A stretch of DNA of 64,000 bases from Carboxylicivirga sediminis (GTDB lineage: Bacteria; Bacteroidota; Bacteroidia; Bacteroidales; Marinilabiliaceae), in assembly GCF_018156225.1 (NCBI RefSeq), contig NZ_JAGTAR010000023.1, positions 1-64,000 of the forward strand. The letters run 5' to 3'. The translations under genes were made by a program, and so were the position numbers. The notes below the pieces were generated by a model. That model was not told the DNA's origin. It did not search any database and worked only from the letters and a program-made list of their open reading frames with translations. Shown here in pieces: positions 45,457-54,879 of the stretch; the stretch's first letter is position 1; every line of letters begins with the position of its first letter.

Positions 45457-45941
45457 CAGACTAAAACTTCGATGTTACCAATGTATTCCTTCAAAAACTT
45501 CCTGGCTCTGAAAATATAAACCTTAACCTGTGCTTCCGAAAGCTTAGTTATTTCACTAATCTCTTTGTAAGAATAACCTTCATAATCGCGCATCATTACA
45601 ACCATTCGTTGCGTTTCGGGCAGGCGCTCAACTGCCTGATGCAATACTTCATTAAGATCGGTATAACCATCGGTGTGCGAATGGTTCTTAAAGTCAACAT
45701 CATCCCACTGGGCCTGCTTCTTTTCGCGTCGGGTCAGGTCAATCAGTGTATGATAGGCGGCCGAAAATAAATAGCTTTTCACTTTCAGAAAGTTAACCTC
45801 GTCGTGCTTTTTCCACAATTTCTCATACGTATCCTGTATAATGTCTTTCGCTTTGTCTTCATCTTTAATATTCTTTAAGATGAAGCGATAGACACTATCT
45901 GAATACTGATTGACGGCTTGGTTAAATTCTTCTACTGTCAT
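45456..45941 (-). CDS. ECF sigma factor 2
   Basis: The product has 161 residues. Region 2 (YRFILKNIKDEDKAKDIIQDTYEKLW) and region 4 (VVMMRDYEGYSYKEISEITKLSEAQVKVYI) are intact. It is short and single-unit, with the membrane partner overlapping its stop codon. The regulon is unknown. Confidence 0.9.
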   Translation of the reverse strand: MTVEEFNQAVNQYSDSVYRFILKNIKDEDKAKDIIQDTYEKLWKKHDEVNFLKVKSYLFSAAYHTLIDLTRREKKQAQWDDVDFKNHSHTDGYTDLNEVLHQAVERLPETQRMVVMMRDYEGYSYKEISEITKLSEAQVKVYIFRARKFLKEYIGNIEVLV

Positions 45942-46009
45942 GTTTTTTCTGAATGACGTTGGTAGGACGCATGGCTGTCGCCCGATGTTACAGCAAAAAT
46001 GTTATTTTT

Positions 46010-46282
46010 TTAGCGTTGCCTGATTTTAAATTGTTTATAGCCATAAAACGGAATATTACTAACCATAAAAGTGTCTACCCGTGACAGTGCTGGTCCTTTT
46101 TTGCACTCCGTTATAAAATGGTAAATATTCTCCGATTCGCCTTCTGCATCAATCTCTACCTTTCCATCGGGCAGGTTTTGTACATAGCCATTAATGTTGT
46201 GTGATTTGGCCCCATTGGCTACAAAGTAGCGAAAGCCTACTCCTTGCACCCTTCCATCTACAATAATTCTGACTCTTTTCAT
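46010..46282 (-). CDS. acyP: acylphosphatase
   Basis: The 90-residue enzyme starts at MKRVRIIVDG (46282). The catalytic Arg18 in GVGFR and Asn36 in VQN are present. Upstream in-frame codons include a Leu/Phe-rich stretch that is not acylphosphatase-like and probably lies before the true start. It hydrolyses acyl phosphates such as acetyl and carbamoyl phosphate. The gene is divergent from the AspT-like exchanger. Confidence 0.9.
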   Translation of the reverse strand: MKRVRIIVDGRVQGVGFRYFVANGAKSHNINGYVQNLPDGKVEIDAEGESENIYHFITECKKGPALSRVDTFMVSNIPFYGYKQFKIRQR

Positions 46283-46346
46283 AGTGCGCTTATCAATTGC
46301 CATTACAAAGATTAAAATTAGGAAAGTATTGTTGAGATGGAAAGTG

Positions 46347-46354
46347 TATCTTTG
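46347..46354 (+). promoter_or_regulatory. -7 box upstream of the AspT-like exchanger
   Basis: TATCTTTG is an exact TAnnTTTG match about 95 bp before the start codon. A TTG at 46329-46331 could be part of a -33 element, but the spacing of 15 bp is shorter than usual. Confidence 0.45.
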
Positions 46355-46448
46355 CACAATAATTAAAAAATCCACTTTCAGCTCATTCTCCAGCTTCGAC
46401 AACATTAATTACATGTGAGTCGTTACTAACGTTATATTCTTAAGAGAA

Positions 46449-48035
46449 ATGGAACTATTACAGACCAGCTATTTTGCCCTTTTTGTTATTATTTGCCTGG
46501 GTTTTATTATTGGAAACATCAAAGTTAAAGGCGTATCACTCGATATCTCGGCCATCATTTTTGTGGCCTTGGTGTTTGGCCACTTTGGCGTGGTTATGCC
46601 AGGTATATTAGAAAAGATTGGCCTAATTCTGTTTATTTATACCATTGGGGTACAGGCGGGACCTGGTTTTTTTGATTCTTTCCAAAAGAATGGGCGAAAT
46701 CTGGCTTTATTGGCTACTGTGGTGATTTTATCCGCCAGTTTTATGGCATTCTTGCTTTATCAGTTGTTTGGACTCGACATGCCTATTATCACTGGCTTAT
46801 TAACTGGTGCTCTCACTTCTACACCTGGTTTAGCGGCTGCCATTGAAGTGACTAACTCGCCACTGGTTTCCATTGGTTATGGGGTTGCTTATCCGTTTGG
46901 TGTGATTGGCGTGATATTATTTGCCAAGTTTTACCCTAAGCTGATTAAGGCCGACATCCGCAAGGCTGAAAAGGATTATGAGAAAAATGCAGAAGCTGGT
47001 TTTCCGGAGATTACACATGTTAACCTGGTAGTGGAGAATGAAAATATTTTTGGTAAAACCATCGGTAATCTTCGTGTCAGAACCATGACACAGGCGGTGA
47101 TTTCGCGTGTGATGCACGATGGATTGGCTACCACTCCCAACAACATGACGGTATTAAGTAAAGGTGATTTGGTACGAGCTGTAGGTACCAAAGATGCCTT
47201 AGATAAAATAACACTTCTCATTGGTTCAAAAACGGATGAGAAGATACCGCTGGATGCCGGTTATGAGGTGCAATCTATATTGGTCACCAATACCGAGGCT
47301 GTTAATAAGGCTTTAAGTGTGTTTAACCTCTGGACGAATTATCAGGCTACAGTCACTCGTATTAGGCGAAGCGGAATTGATATCACACCAACACCTTCCA
47401 TCAAACTGCAAATGGGTGACAAAGTAATGGTGGCCTGCAGTCGTGAAAACATGAAGCAGGTGATCCGTATATTTGGGAATAACGACAAAAAATTGTCGGA
47501 TACAGACTTCTTTCCTGTGGCTGCCGGTATTGTCTTAGGGATATTGTTTGGTAAGATGTCATTGTCTTTTGGAGGCTCCTTCTCGTTCAGTTTAGGATTA
47601 ACCGGAGGTGTATTGGCAGTGGCTATGATATTAGCCCGATTAGGGCGCACAGGACCCGTTATCTGGAGTATGTCAGGTGCTGCCAATCAATTGCTTCGCC
47701 AATTGGGATTAATGCTGTTTTTGGCATCTGTGGGTACCAAAGCCGGTGCTACACTGGTGAGCACCTATGAAAGTTATGGTGCTCAGTTATTTGTGGTAGG
47801 TGGTATATTAACGCTTTTTCCCATGGTGATGGCTGTTGTGGCGGCCTACTTTATGAAATCACTTAATATTCTTACCCTTTTAGGAACGATAACCGGCTCA
47901 ATGACCAGTACACCTGGGTTGGCTGCTGTCGATAGTATGACAGATAGCAATGCTGCCGCCATTGCTTATGCAACCGTTTATCCGGTGGCAATGGTGCTAC
48001 TTGTAATTTGCGTGCAGATTCTAGGGTTATTTTAA
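46449..48035 (+). CDS. AspT/YidE-type transporter with RCK_C domains
   Basis: The product has 528 residues: five or so N-terminal membrane helices with GALTSTPGLAAA, two cytoplasmic TrkA-C (RCK_C) domains (about 185-350, with LVVENENIFGKTI), and a second membrane half with GSMTSTPGLAAVDS. The internal duplication and TSTPGLAA motifs are those of the aspartate:alanine exchanger/YidE-YbjL group. The substrate is unproven. Confidence 0.92.
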   Translation: MELLQTSYFALFVIICLGFIIGNIKVKGVSLDISAIIFVALVFGHFGVVMPGILEKIGLILFIYTIGVQAGPGFFDSFQKNGRNLALLATVVILSASFMAFLLYQLFGLDMPIITGLLTGALTSTPGLAAAIEVTNSPLVSIGYGVAYPFGVIGVILFAKFYPKLIKADIRKAEKDYEKNAEAGFPEITHVNLVVENENIFGKTIGNLRVRTMTQAVISRVMHDGLATTPNNMTVLSKGDLVRAVGTKDALDKITLLIGSKTDEKIPLDAGYEVQSILVTNTEAVNKALSVFNLWTNYQATVTRIRRSGIDITPTPSIKLQMGDKVMVACSRENMKQVIRIFGNNDKKLSDTDFFPVAAGIVLGILFGKMSLSFGGSFSFSLGLTGGVLAVAMILARLGRTGPVIWSMSGAANQLLRQLGLMLFLASVGTKAGATLVSTYESYGAQLFVVGGILTLFPMVMAVVAAYFMKSLNILTLLGTITGSMTSTPGLAAVDSMTDSNAAAIAYATVYPVAMVLLVICVQILGLF

Positions 48036-48066
48036 CCGTCATAGTTTCGGAATTAACCAAACCATT

Positions 48067-48097
48067 AGTTATTTGTTATATTCACAAGCAAATAACT
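48067..48097 (+). promoter_or_regulatory. inverted repeat between exchanger and beta-barrel genes
   Basis: AGTTATTTG (48067-48075) and CAAATAACT (48089-48097) are perfect 9-bp arms around 13 nt, 17 bp before the next start. No T tract follows, so a regulatory site or leader structure is more likely than a terminator. Confidence 0.35.
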
Positions 48098-48113
48098 ACT
48101 TAAACATAAAGCT

Positions 48114-48824
48114 ATGAGAATAATTAACCTGAAAGTAATGATGTTGCTGGCTGCAGTGGTGTTGTTGTCTGTTGGTGCATTTGCTCAAAATCCTACCAGT
48201 TCAAGGGGTACGGTACAGCAAACTTATAAAGTTGAGGAACCGATAAAGCGCTCTACAGCGGCAGGACCACGATTTGAATTAACTCCTATTTCCGGTTATT
48301 CATTAAACGGCCATGTTAATTTATACAGGGCAAAATTTAAAATGGATAATGCTGCGCATTATGGCGGTATTTTATCGGTTGAAGTAATGCCTGGATTGAT
48401 GGGTGAATTTTCCTATACGCGCTCTAAAACAACTGCCAGGTATGATGATTTTGTTGCTGGTGACCGTACCAATTACGATATGGCCATTGACTATTTTCAG
48501 CTGGGAGCCCTTAAGGCTTTAAAGCAAGGGCCGGTTGTGCCTTTTGGTATGGCCTCACTTGGTGTTACCTGGTTTAATATGCAAACGCATGGTGTGTCTG
48601 ATCATGTATCATTTTCAGCTGCTCTAGGGGGAGGTGTGAAGTTTTTCTTCAGTGATAGAGTTGGTATACGCCTGCAGGGACGCTTATTATTGCCGATGTA
48701 CTTTTCCGGCGGTGGATTGTTTCTGGGTATAGGTTCAGGCGGACCAAGTACCGGTGTTGGTATCAGTACGGGCGTATTGACTGTTCAAGGGGATTTCTCA
48801 GGCGGTCTTATTGTGCGTTTCTAG
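48114..48824 (+). CDS. outer-membrane beta-barrel protein
   Basis: The product has 236 residues: a signal peptide (about 1-24, ending GAFAQ), a short Ser/Thr-rich linker, then alternating amphipathic strands (FELTPISGYSL, SVEVMPGLMGEFSYT, GVKFFFSDRVGIRL) ending in a terminal hydrophobic strand with Phe (GGLIVRF). It fits a small porin-like or OmpW/OmpX-size barrel. No specific family was recognised. Confidence 0.75.
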   Translation: MRIINLKVMMLLAAVVLLSVGAFAQNPTSSRGTVQQTYKVEEPIKRSTAAGPRFELTPISGYSLNGHVNLYRAKFKMDNAAHYGGILSVEVMPGLMGEFSYTRSKTTARYDDFVAGDRTNYDMAIDYFQLGALKALKQGPVVPFGMASLGVTWFNMQTHGVSDHVSFSAALGGGVKFFFSDRVGIRLQGRLLLPMYFSGGGLFLGIGSGGPSTGVGISTGVLTVQGDFSGGLIVRF

Positions 48825-48848
48825 CCACTTTATCAGGCATTAAAATAT

Positions 48849-48887
48849 AACCGCCCGATACATCTAGTGTACTGGGCGGGTTTTTTT
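48849..48887 (+). terminator. terminator after the beta-barrel gene
   Basis: ACCGCCC pairs with GGGCGGGT and seven T follow. It stands between this gene and the converging cysH gene. Confidence 0.85.
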
Positions 48888-48902
48888 ATATTGTAACAGT
48901 TG

Positions 48903-49607
48903 TTATCGTTTGTGTAGTCCACATTCCTTTGTGTTTGGGTTTTCCCACCACCAACGGCCGGCTCTAACATCTTCGCCTTCCATAATGGCACGTGTACAAG
49001 GCTGACAACCAATGCTTGGATAATCTTTATCGTGCAGGGTGTTGTACGGTATGCCTTTTTCGTTGATGTAGTCCCAAACCTGCTCTTCGCTCCAGTCTGC
49101 AAGTGGGTTAATCTTTAAAAGATTATTATTGGCGTCCCACTCAACCTTAGAAATATCTGTACGAGTAACTGATTGTTCAGCTCTTAAGCCACAAATCCAA
49201 ACGTCCAAACCTTTAAAGGCACGCTGAAGTGGTTCAATCTTTCTTACAAAACAGCACTCTTTACGGTTTTCAACGCTTTCAAAAAACAGGTTGATGCCTT
49301 TGGCGTTGACCATCTTCTGAACCTTCTTCTTCTTGGGGAAGTAAATTTCCAGGTTCTTTTTGTATTTGCGCGATGTACGGTCAATCAAATCATATGTTTC
49401 GGGAAACAAACGGCCCGTATCCAGCGTGAAAATTTTGGTTGCCGGATTAATATTAACCACCATCTCGGTGAGCACCTGGTCTTCAGCGCCCAGGCTTGAG
49501 GCTAAACCTATCTTTTCGCCATAACGTTCGATAAAATAAGTCAATATCTCTTGAGGTGCTGAATTGGCTAGTTGCTCATTCAGTTGTTTGATTTCTTCTG
49601 CTTGCAT
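48903..49607 (-). CDS. cysH: adenylyl-sulfate (APS) reductase
   Basis: The 234-residue enzyme reduces activated sulfate to sulfite. It has a PP-loop-like N-terminus with LASSLGAEDQV, a Cys pair (ECCFVRK), then a second C-x-x-C (IGCQPCTR) and the C-terminal catalytic ECGLH. The paired cysteines that hold a 4Fe-4S cluster indicate the APS-type rather than the PAPS-type enzyme. The partners cysD/N and cysC are not nearby. A consensus promoter lies directly upstream. Confidence 0.93.
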   Translation of the reverse strand: MQAEEIKQLNEQLANSAPQEILTYFIERYGEKIGLASSLGAEDQVLTEMVVNINPATKIFTLDTGRLFPETYDLIDRTSRKYKKNLEIYFPKKKKVQKMVNAKGINLFFESVENRKECCFVRKIEPLQRAFKGLDVWICGLRAEQSVTRTDISKVEWDANNNLLKINPLADWSEEQVWDYINEKGIPYNTLHDKDYPSIGCQPCTRAIMEGEDVRAGRWWWENPNTKECGLHKR

Positions 49608-49623
49608 AATCCAATGTTTTGTG

Positions 49624-49651
49624 CAAAGATAGTAATATCGTTTTTAGGCAA
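49624..49651 (-). promoter_or_regulatory. promoter of cysH
   Basis: On the minus strand TATCTTTG (49624-49631) is an exact -7 match and TTG (49649-49651) lies 17 bp upstream. Confidence 0.5.
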
Positions 49652-49705
49652 TAATTATAGCGCTAAATTAAACAGTTACGGGCTTCTCTGTGATAAGAAT
49701 GCCCA

Positions 49706-49744
49706 TAAAAAAGAGGTGAACTGAATGGTAATATCAGTCACCTC
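49706..49744 (-). terminator. terminator of pfkA
   Basis: On the minus strand GAGGTG pairs with CACCTC, an inner ACTGA/TCAGT pairing extends the stem, and six T follow. Confidence 0.75.
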
Positions 49745-49768
49745 CAAAGTGTATTTTCTCTTGTTTAC

Positions 49769-50791
49769 TTAACCAAAGCAAACCCCCATGCTTTTGCCTT
49801 GATCAATCAGGTAGTGATCGGGATTCACCAGTCGCAGTTTGCCACCCACTTCTTCCAGCGGCACGGATGTGATGACATCGTTCTTTAAAGAAACCATGGT
49901 GCCATACTGACCATGATGAATAAGCTCGGCGGCATGCGCACCATAGCGAGTGGCCAAAATACGGTCTTGAGGACTGGGTGTACCTCCGCGTTGAATGTAA
50001 CCTAAAATAGTTTCACGGGTTTCCAGGCCGGTCATTTTCTGTATTTTTTTACCAATATAGCTGGCAGCCGATTTCTTTTTAGGCTTGTCAATGCCTTCAG
50101 CAACGGCTACAATGGAATAGGGTTTTCCAACGTTACTTCGCTCCATAAGGCAATTGCACACATTATCCAGGTCAAACTCAAGTTCCGGTAAAAGAATCAC
50201 ATCACCACCCGCTGCTATGCCCGAATGGAGAGCAATCCATCCCGCATTATGTCCCATAAGCTCTATCACCATTACACGTTTGTGTGAGTTGGCAGTGGTG
50301 TGCAGGCGGTCGATGGCTTCTGTAGCGATATTAACTGCCGAGTCAAAGCCAAATGTTACATCTGTACCGTACACATCGTTGTCGATAGTTTTGGGTATAC
50401 CAACGATATTAAGCCCCTCCTGGGCAAGTAAATTAGCCGTTTTTTGGGTGCCATTGCCTCCGATGCATACCAAAGCATCAAGTCCAAGTTTATCGTAGTT
50501 TTCTTTAATGATTTGAGGTTTGTTTTCTGATTCTCCTTCCTCAACCTTGAAAGGTTTAAAGCGCGATGTGCCCAAGATGGTTCCGCCAACGGTAATTATT
50601 CCCGATAGGGCTTTTTCTTCCATTGGAGTTGCTTCCATGTTCATGAGGCCACTAAACCCATTGGCAATTCCGACTACTTCCATGCCATATTTAACAATGG
50701 CGGTTTTGCCAACACCTCTAATGGCAGCATTAATACCAGGGCAGTCGCCACCAGCAGTTAATATGCCAATCCTTTTTTTACCTGTTCCCAT
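49769..50791 (-). CDS. pfkA: 6-phosphofructokinase
   Basis: The 340-residue glycolytic enzyme has TAGGDCPGINAAIRG at the N-terminus, GIPKTIDNDV (Asp137 and Asp139) and MGHNAGWIA. The phosphoryl-donor pocket reads GGNGT, so residue 114 is the ATP-type Gly, while the usual metal-binding Asp before it is Asn113. Lys134 in PKTIDND replaces the Gly of classical ATP-PFK, a mark of PPi- or mixed-donor subgroups. The donor therefore cannot be fixed from sequence. Confidence 0.9.
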   Translation of the reverse strand: MGTGKKRIGILTAGGDCPGINAAIRGVGKTAIVKYGMEVVGIANGFSGLMNMEATPMEEKALSGIITVGGTILGTSRFKPFKVEEGESENKPQIIKENYDKLGLDALVCIGGNGTQKTANLLAQEGLNIVGIPKTIDNDVYGTDVTFGFDSAVNIATEAIDRLHTTANSHKRVMVIELMGHNAGWIALHSGIAAGGDVILLPELEFDLDNVCNCLMERSNVGKPYSIVAVAEGIDKPKKKSAASYIGKKIQKMTGLETRETILGYIQRGGTPSPQDRILATRYGAHAAELIHHGQYGTMVSLKNDVITSVPLEEVGGKLRLVNPDHYLIDQGKSMGVCFG

Positions 50792-50914
50792 AGTTTAAAT
50801 GATGTTTTCTGCCGTCTTTAAAGACCAGCCAGTTAGTATCCAAATATTTGCTTGCAAGCTCTTAAAATACAGTTTTTATATAGAATATCCATTTATTAAT
50901 GGCGGGTGTCTGCA

Positions 50915-51733
50915 TTATTCGTGAAATACCAATAATGGAACATCGGTGTGAAACAGTATTTTACGTGTGATGCTGGGGTGTAATAATTTTGATATCATAT
51001 TTCTTTTGTGCCTCGTCATGGCTATTAAATCGATGGCATTTGAATTGATAAACTCATCCAGTTCTTTGATAAAATCTTCACCAGTAATAAAGCTAAAGTT
51101 GATTTGGTAATTCCGATAGGTTTGGTAGCAGTACAGGCGCATCTCTTCAAGCCGTTTCTTATCCCATTTATCGGGAGCTGATGCTTTAAAGTGTACAGCG
51201 AATATTTGTGTTTGAAATGGCGTAATTAATCGGATAAGCTTATGTAACGAACGGTAATCGCTGTCGCCAAAGTCACTTACAAACAGAATGTTACTCAAGC
51301 GGCTGGTGTCAACCGTTGAGGTAGAAGGAACAGCCAAAACAGGCACTTTGGCATTTTTAATGACATCGCTGGTAACACTGCCCAGTAGTTCTTTAATGGT
51401 ATCGCCCTTGCTGCATGTGCCCATTATTATCGCATCGGGTTCTTCCTTAGTGCTGATGTTTATAAGTACATCTTCAGGGTATCCGGCCTCCAGCCTTGTT
51501 GTAATTGTAATGTTGTTTTTTTGTTCCTCATTAAATTGCGATGACACTTTTGCTCCTAATTCCTGAAGGGCCTGTTCACTTATTTTTGTTGGTGTTTCAG
51601 ACGAATCATTTAGCGGCGGTTGGCAGCTGACCAATGTGATGACCGAAGGAATTTTTTGCCCCAGATTAATAGCGTAGTCAACGGCGTTGAGTGAATAGTC
51701 TGAGAAATTGACCGGAACAAAAATGCGTACCAT
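50915..51733 (-). CDS. tandem universal stress protein
   Basis: The product has 272 residues: two UspA-type domains (about 1-140 and 145-272). The first has VPVNFSDYSLNAVDYA, IIMGTCSKGDTIKELLGSV and VLAVPS; the second has LFVSDFGDSDYRSL and a modified MTRHKRNMISKLLHPS. The G-x2-G-x9-G ATP motif is better preserved in the first. It is a cytoplasmic stress-adaptation protein; the signal is unknown. Confidence 0.9.
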   Translation of the reverse strand: MVRIFVPVNFSDYSLNAVDYAINLGQKIPSVITLVSCQPPLNDSSETPTKISEQALQELGAKVSSQFNEEQKNNITITTRLEAGYPEDVLINISTKEEPDAIIMGTCSKGDTIKELLGSVTSDVIKNAKVPVLAVPSTSTVDTSRLSNILFVSDFGDSDYRSLHKLIRLITPFQTQIFAVHFKASAPDKWDKKRLEEMRLYCYQTYRNYQINFSFITGEDFIKELDEFINSNAIDLIAMTRHKRNMISKLLHPSITRKILFHTDVPLLVFHE

Positions 51734-51784
51734 TGTAACGAGTTTTTAAATGTGCATATCACAAGTTACGAATGAAAGGCTATA

Positions 51785-51815
51785 AAAACAAAAAGCCGGT
51801 ATTGCAACCGGCTTT
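51785..51815 (-). terminator. terminator of queA
   Basis: AAAGCCGGT/ACCGGCTTT forms a 9-bp stem with a 6-nt loop; a T-rich tract follows on the minus strand. Confidence 0.85.
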
Positions 51816-51835
51816 ATTAGTAATATATGAGTAAA

Positions 51836-52885
51836 TTAGATGATCAACATGGCATCGCCATAGGTGCCGAAGCGGTACTTCTCTTTTACCGCAATGTTGT
51901 AGGCATCCATTACAAAATCATAACCACCAAATGCTGCCACCATCATCATTAAAGTAGAAAGAGGCAGGTGAAGATTGGTAATCATGGCATTGGCCACCTG
52001 AAATTCGTATGGCGGGAAGATAAACTTATTGGTCCATCCTTCAAATGGTTTCACATGACCATAAGTGGAAACCGAACTTTCCAGTGTGCGCATAACCGTT
52101 GTTCCAACGGCGCAAACACGCTTTTTGCGGTCTTTACCCTGGTTGATTATTTCTGTAGCTTTCTCGGTAATGAAAATTTGCTCTGAGTCCATTTTGTGCT
52201 TGGTCAGATCTTCAACATCCACCTGGCGGAAGTTGCCTAAACCAACGTGTAATGTAATTTCAGAGAAGTCGATGCCTTTGATTTCAAGGCGCTTCATTAG
52301 CTCGCGGCTAAAGTGCATACCTGCTGTTGGGGCAGCTACAGCTCCTTCGTGCTTGGCATAGATGGTTTGATAGCGCTCCTTGTCCTCAGGTACTACTTCG
52401 CGATTAATAATCTTTGGCAGTGGCGTTTCGCCCATGCCATAGAGTGTTTCTTTAAATTCTTCGTATGAACCGTCGTATAAGAAACGCAGGGTACGACCAC
52501 GCGAAGTGGTGTTATCAATTACTTCGGCTACCAGATTATCATCATCACCAAAATACAGTTTGTTACCAATTCGAATTTTACGGGCCGGATCGACCAGTAC
52601 ATCCCACAAACGTTGCTCACGGTTAAGTTCGCGTAACAGGAATACCTCGATTTCAGCGCCGGTTTTTTCTTTGTTACCATATAATCTGGCCGGAAACACT
52701 TTGGTGTTATTGAAAACCATAACGTCTTGATTGTCGAAATAGTCAATAACATCTTTAAAGATACGATGCTCCACCTCTTTGGTTTGGGTGTTAAGCACCA
52801 TTAAACGTGATTCGTCACGATTTTCTGCAGGATGCAGTGCAATTAGCTCTTCCGGTAGTTTATACTTAAACTTTGATAACTTCAT
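51836..52885 (-). CDS. queA: S-adenosylmethionine:tRNA ribosyltransferase-isomerase
   Basis: The 349-residue enzyme adds the epoxycyclopentane ring to 7-aminomethyl-deazaguanine at tRNA wobble position 34 (queuosine pathway). The N-terminus [50 protein letters not shown] and the C-terminal [11 protein letters not shown] are family hallmarks. It is the last gene of the ftsX / DUF3098 / uppP / truB / queA run. Confidence 0.95.
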   Translation of the reverse strand: MKLSKFKYKLPEELIALHPAENRDESRLMVLNTQTKEVEHRIFKDVIDYFDNQDVMVFNNTKVFPARLYGNKEKTGAEIEVFLLRELNREQRLWDVLVDPARKIRIGNKLYFGDDDNLVAEVIDNTTSRGRTLRFLYDGSYEEFKETLYGMGETPLPKIINREVVPEDKERYQTIYAKHEGAVAAPTAGMHFSRELMKRLEIKGIDFSEITLHVGLGNFRQVDVEDLTKHKMDSEQIFITEKATEIINQGKDRKKRVCAVGTTVMRTLESSVSTYGHVKPFEGWTNKFIFPPYEFQVANAMITNLHLPLSTLMMMVAAFGGYDFVMDAYNIAVKEKYRFGTYGDAMLII

Positions 52886-53040
52886 ATATGTACGTTTTAC
52901 TAATTTACTGTATGCTAATAAATAAACACAAAGAAAATCACCCTACGCTATCGTAAGATGATGATTAATTATTGTTTGTTCTTTGTAATGCAATAGTAGA
53001 AAATTAATGCCAATCAGGCCTACCTTATACGAGGCAATTT

Positions 53041-53754
53041 TTATTTTGTTGCAAAAGTAGCAAGATTTTTTTCAAAATCCTCAATTGTGATAGAATCAAC
53101 AAGTTGATAAGGGCCAATGCGTGTTCGGATGAGGCCGGTCAGGTGAGCGCCTGAATTTAAATCAAAACCAACATCTCTGGCTAAGGAGCGGATGTAGGTG
53201 CCCTTGCTGCACGAAACGTCTAGTTTTAAATCCGGATTATTCCAACTCAGCACTTTAAGTTCACTGATGGTAATTTTTCTGGCTTTCAGCTCTATTTCTT
53301 TGCCTTTTCTGGCTAGCTCATAGGCTTTTTGTCCGTTTACTTTCAAAGCCGAGAACATGGGTGGGATTTGCTCAATCTCGCCAGTGAATTTGGTTATGGT
53401 TTCATGCACCATCTCATCCGTAATATGCTCGTGAGGATAATGCTTGTCGGGCTCCATCTCCAAATCGAAAGAAGGGGTTGTTGCTCCGAGGCGCACGTCG
53501 GCAGTATATTGCTTATCCATGCCCAGAAACTGGTCAATTTGTTTGGTGGCTTTGCCGGTACAAACAATCACTAATCCTGTTGCCAGAGGATCAAGCGTGC
53601 CGGCATGACCTACTTTTATTTTCTTGATGCCCAGGTAACGCTTTAATGAGAGTCTGATTTTATTAACAATGTCAAATGATGTCCATTCTAAAGGTTTATT
53701 GATTAATAAAACCTGTCCTTCACGAAATCGCTCTTCACTATATTCGATATGCAT
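53041..53754 (-). CDS. truB: tRNA pseudouridine(55) synthase
   Basis: The 237-residue enzyme converts uridine 55 of tRNA. The catalytic Asp55 in GHAGTLDPLATG is present, with KVGHAG before it and MFSALKVNGQKAYELAR and CSKGTYIRSLARDVG further on. The length is near the short bacterial form. It follows uppP by 21 bp. Confidence 0.95.
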   Translation of the reverse strand: MHIEYSEERFREGQVLLINKPLEWTSFDIVNKIRLSLKRYLGIKKIKVGHAGTLDPLATGLVIVCTGKATKQIDQFLGMDKQYTADVRLGATTPSFDLEMEPDKHYPHEHITDEMVHETITKFTGEIEQIPPMFSALKVNGQKAYELARKGKEIELKARKITISELKVLSWNNPDLKLDVSCSKGTYIRSLARDVGFDLNSGAHLTGLIRTRIGPYQLVDSITIEDFEKNLATFATK

Positions 53755-53775
53755 TGTAATCAGCTAAAAATATTA

Positions 53776-54570
53776 TTAAAAGAATAATTGGTGCACAATG
53801 GCAATTAGGCCAACTATGGCACAGTAGATAGAGAAGTAACTAAGTTTGCTGTTTCTCACCAATTTAATCATCCATGTACAAGCTAACAGGCCAGTTATAA
53901 ATGCCGCTATAAAACCAACTACAACAGGCATGACTGACACATCAGACGTGGTAAAGTCACTAGAAAGCAAATCTTTGGCCATTTTGCCCAAAATTAATGG
54001 CACCACCATCAAGAATGAAAAGCGGGTAGCCCTGGTACGGTCAATACCCAGAATAACCGAAGTGGAGATGGTTGCTCCTGAGCGTGATATACCTGGCAGA
54101 ATAGCAATGGCTTGAGCAATACCGATAATGATAGCGTGCATATAAGAAACGCCCTTTTCAGTTGTTTTGGCTTTATCGGCCAAAAATAAAAGAGCAGAGG
54201 TAACCAATAACATCATACCCACTAAAAGGATCTGGCTTTCAAAAAGGGCTTCAATCTGATCGTTAAAAGCAACTCCAACAAAAGCTGCCGGAATCATTGA
54301 TACAATAATCTTGAGTGAAAAAATCGTTTGTTCATTCCACTTGAACTGGAACAATCCCTTTAAAATCTCTGTAATCTCTTTTCGAAAAACAACAATGGTA
54401 CTGATAGCAGTGGCGCCATGCAGCATAACTGTCATAAACATACTTTCTTTGGCTACGGCATTGTCGCCAAATATGGCCTTGGCTATTTCGAGGTGGCCGC
54501 TGCTGCTTACCGGCAAAAACTCAGTAAGTCCTTGGATGATTCCAAGAACTAACGCTTCAAAAATTCCCAT
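53776..54570 (-). CDS. uppP: undecaprenyl-diphosphate phosphatase
   Basis: The product has 264 residues with eight predicted membrane segments. The motifs GLTEFLPVSSSGHL and LPGISRSGATIS are the BacA/UppP active-site regions. It recycles the lipid carrier for peptidoglycan and surface polysaccharides and contributes to bacitracin tolerance. It is 16 bp from the DUF3098 gene. Confidence 0.95.
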   Translation of the reverse strand: MGIFEALVLGIIQGLTEFLPVSSSGHLEIAKAIFGDNAVAKESMFMTVMLHGATAISTIVVFRKEITEILKGLFQFKWNEQTIFSLKIIVSMIPAAFVGVAFNDQIEALFESQILLVGMMLLVTSALLFLADKAKTTEKGVSYMHAIIIGIAQAIAILPGISRSGATISTSVILGIDRTRATRFSFLMVVPLILGKMAKDLLSSDFTTSDVSVMPVVVGFIAAFITGLLACTWMIKLVRNSKLSYFSIYCAIVGLIAIVHQLFF

Positions 54571-54586
54571 AAATCAATCAGTAATA

Positions 54587-54838
54587 TTAGTTGTCGGTTT
54601 TAGGTTTTTTCATGATGGCATAGATCTCAAACAAAAAACCAAATAGTACAACAATTGGTGCCAGTGTGATGCGTCTGAAACTGAAGATTTCTTCATTAAA
54701 AACGGTCGGATCTTCACTTCTGCCTCCAATCATTAATACAAAACCTAAAATGATAATGCCAAATCCAATGGCCAGTAGTATATAATTTTCTTTTGCCAAG
54801 GCAAATTGAAATTTTTTATCCTGTTCTTTTTGTGACAT
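54587..54838 (-). CDS. DUF3098 membrane protein
   Basis: The product has 83 residues with two hydrophobic segments (LAIGFGIIILGFVLMIGG and ITLAPIVVLFGFLFEIYAIM). The DUF3098 pattern and position between ftsX and uppP are conserved in Bacteroidota. The function is unknown, probably linked to division or carrier-lipid recycling. Confidence 0.85.
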   Translation of the reverse strand: MSQKEQDKKFQFALAKENYILLAIGFGIIILGFVLMIGGRSEDPTVFNEEIFSFRRITLAPIVVLFGFLFEIYAIMKKPKTDN

Positions 54839-54879
54839 GCTAAAGTGTTTAATATAAAATGTCTTTGACCGGTTAATTG

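Noticed and set aside
46283-46405. 41-codon extension of the acylphosphatase frame
   Set aside because: The family is about 90 residues and starts like MKRVRIIV. The extension has no relation to it, and the exchanger promoter lies in the same region.
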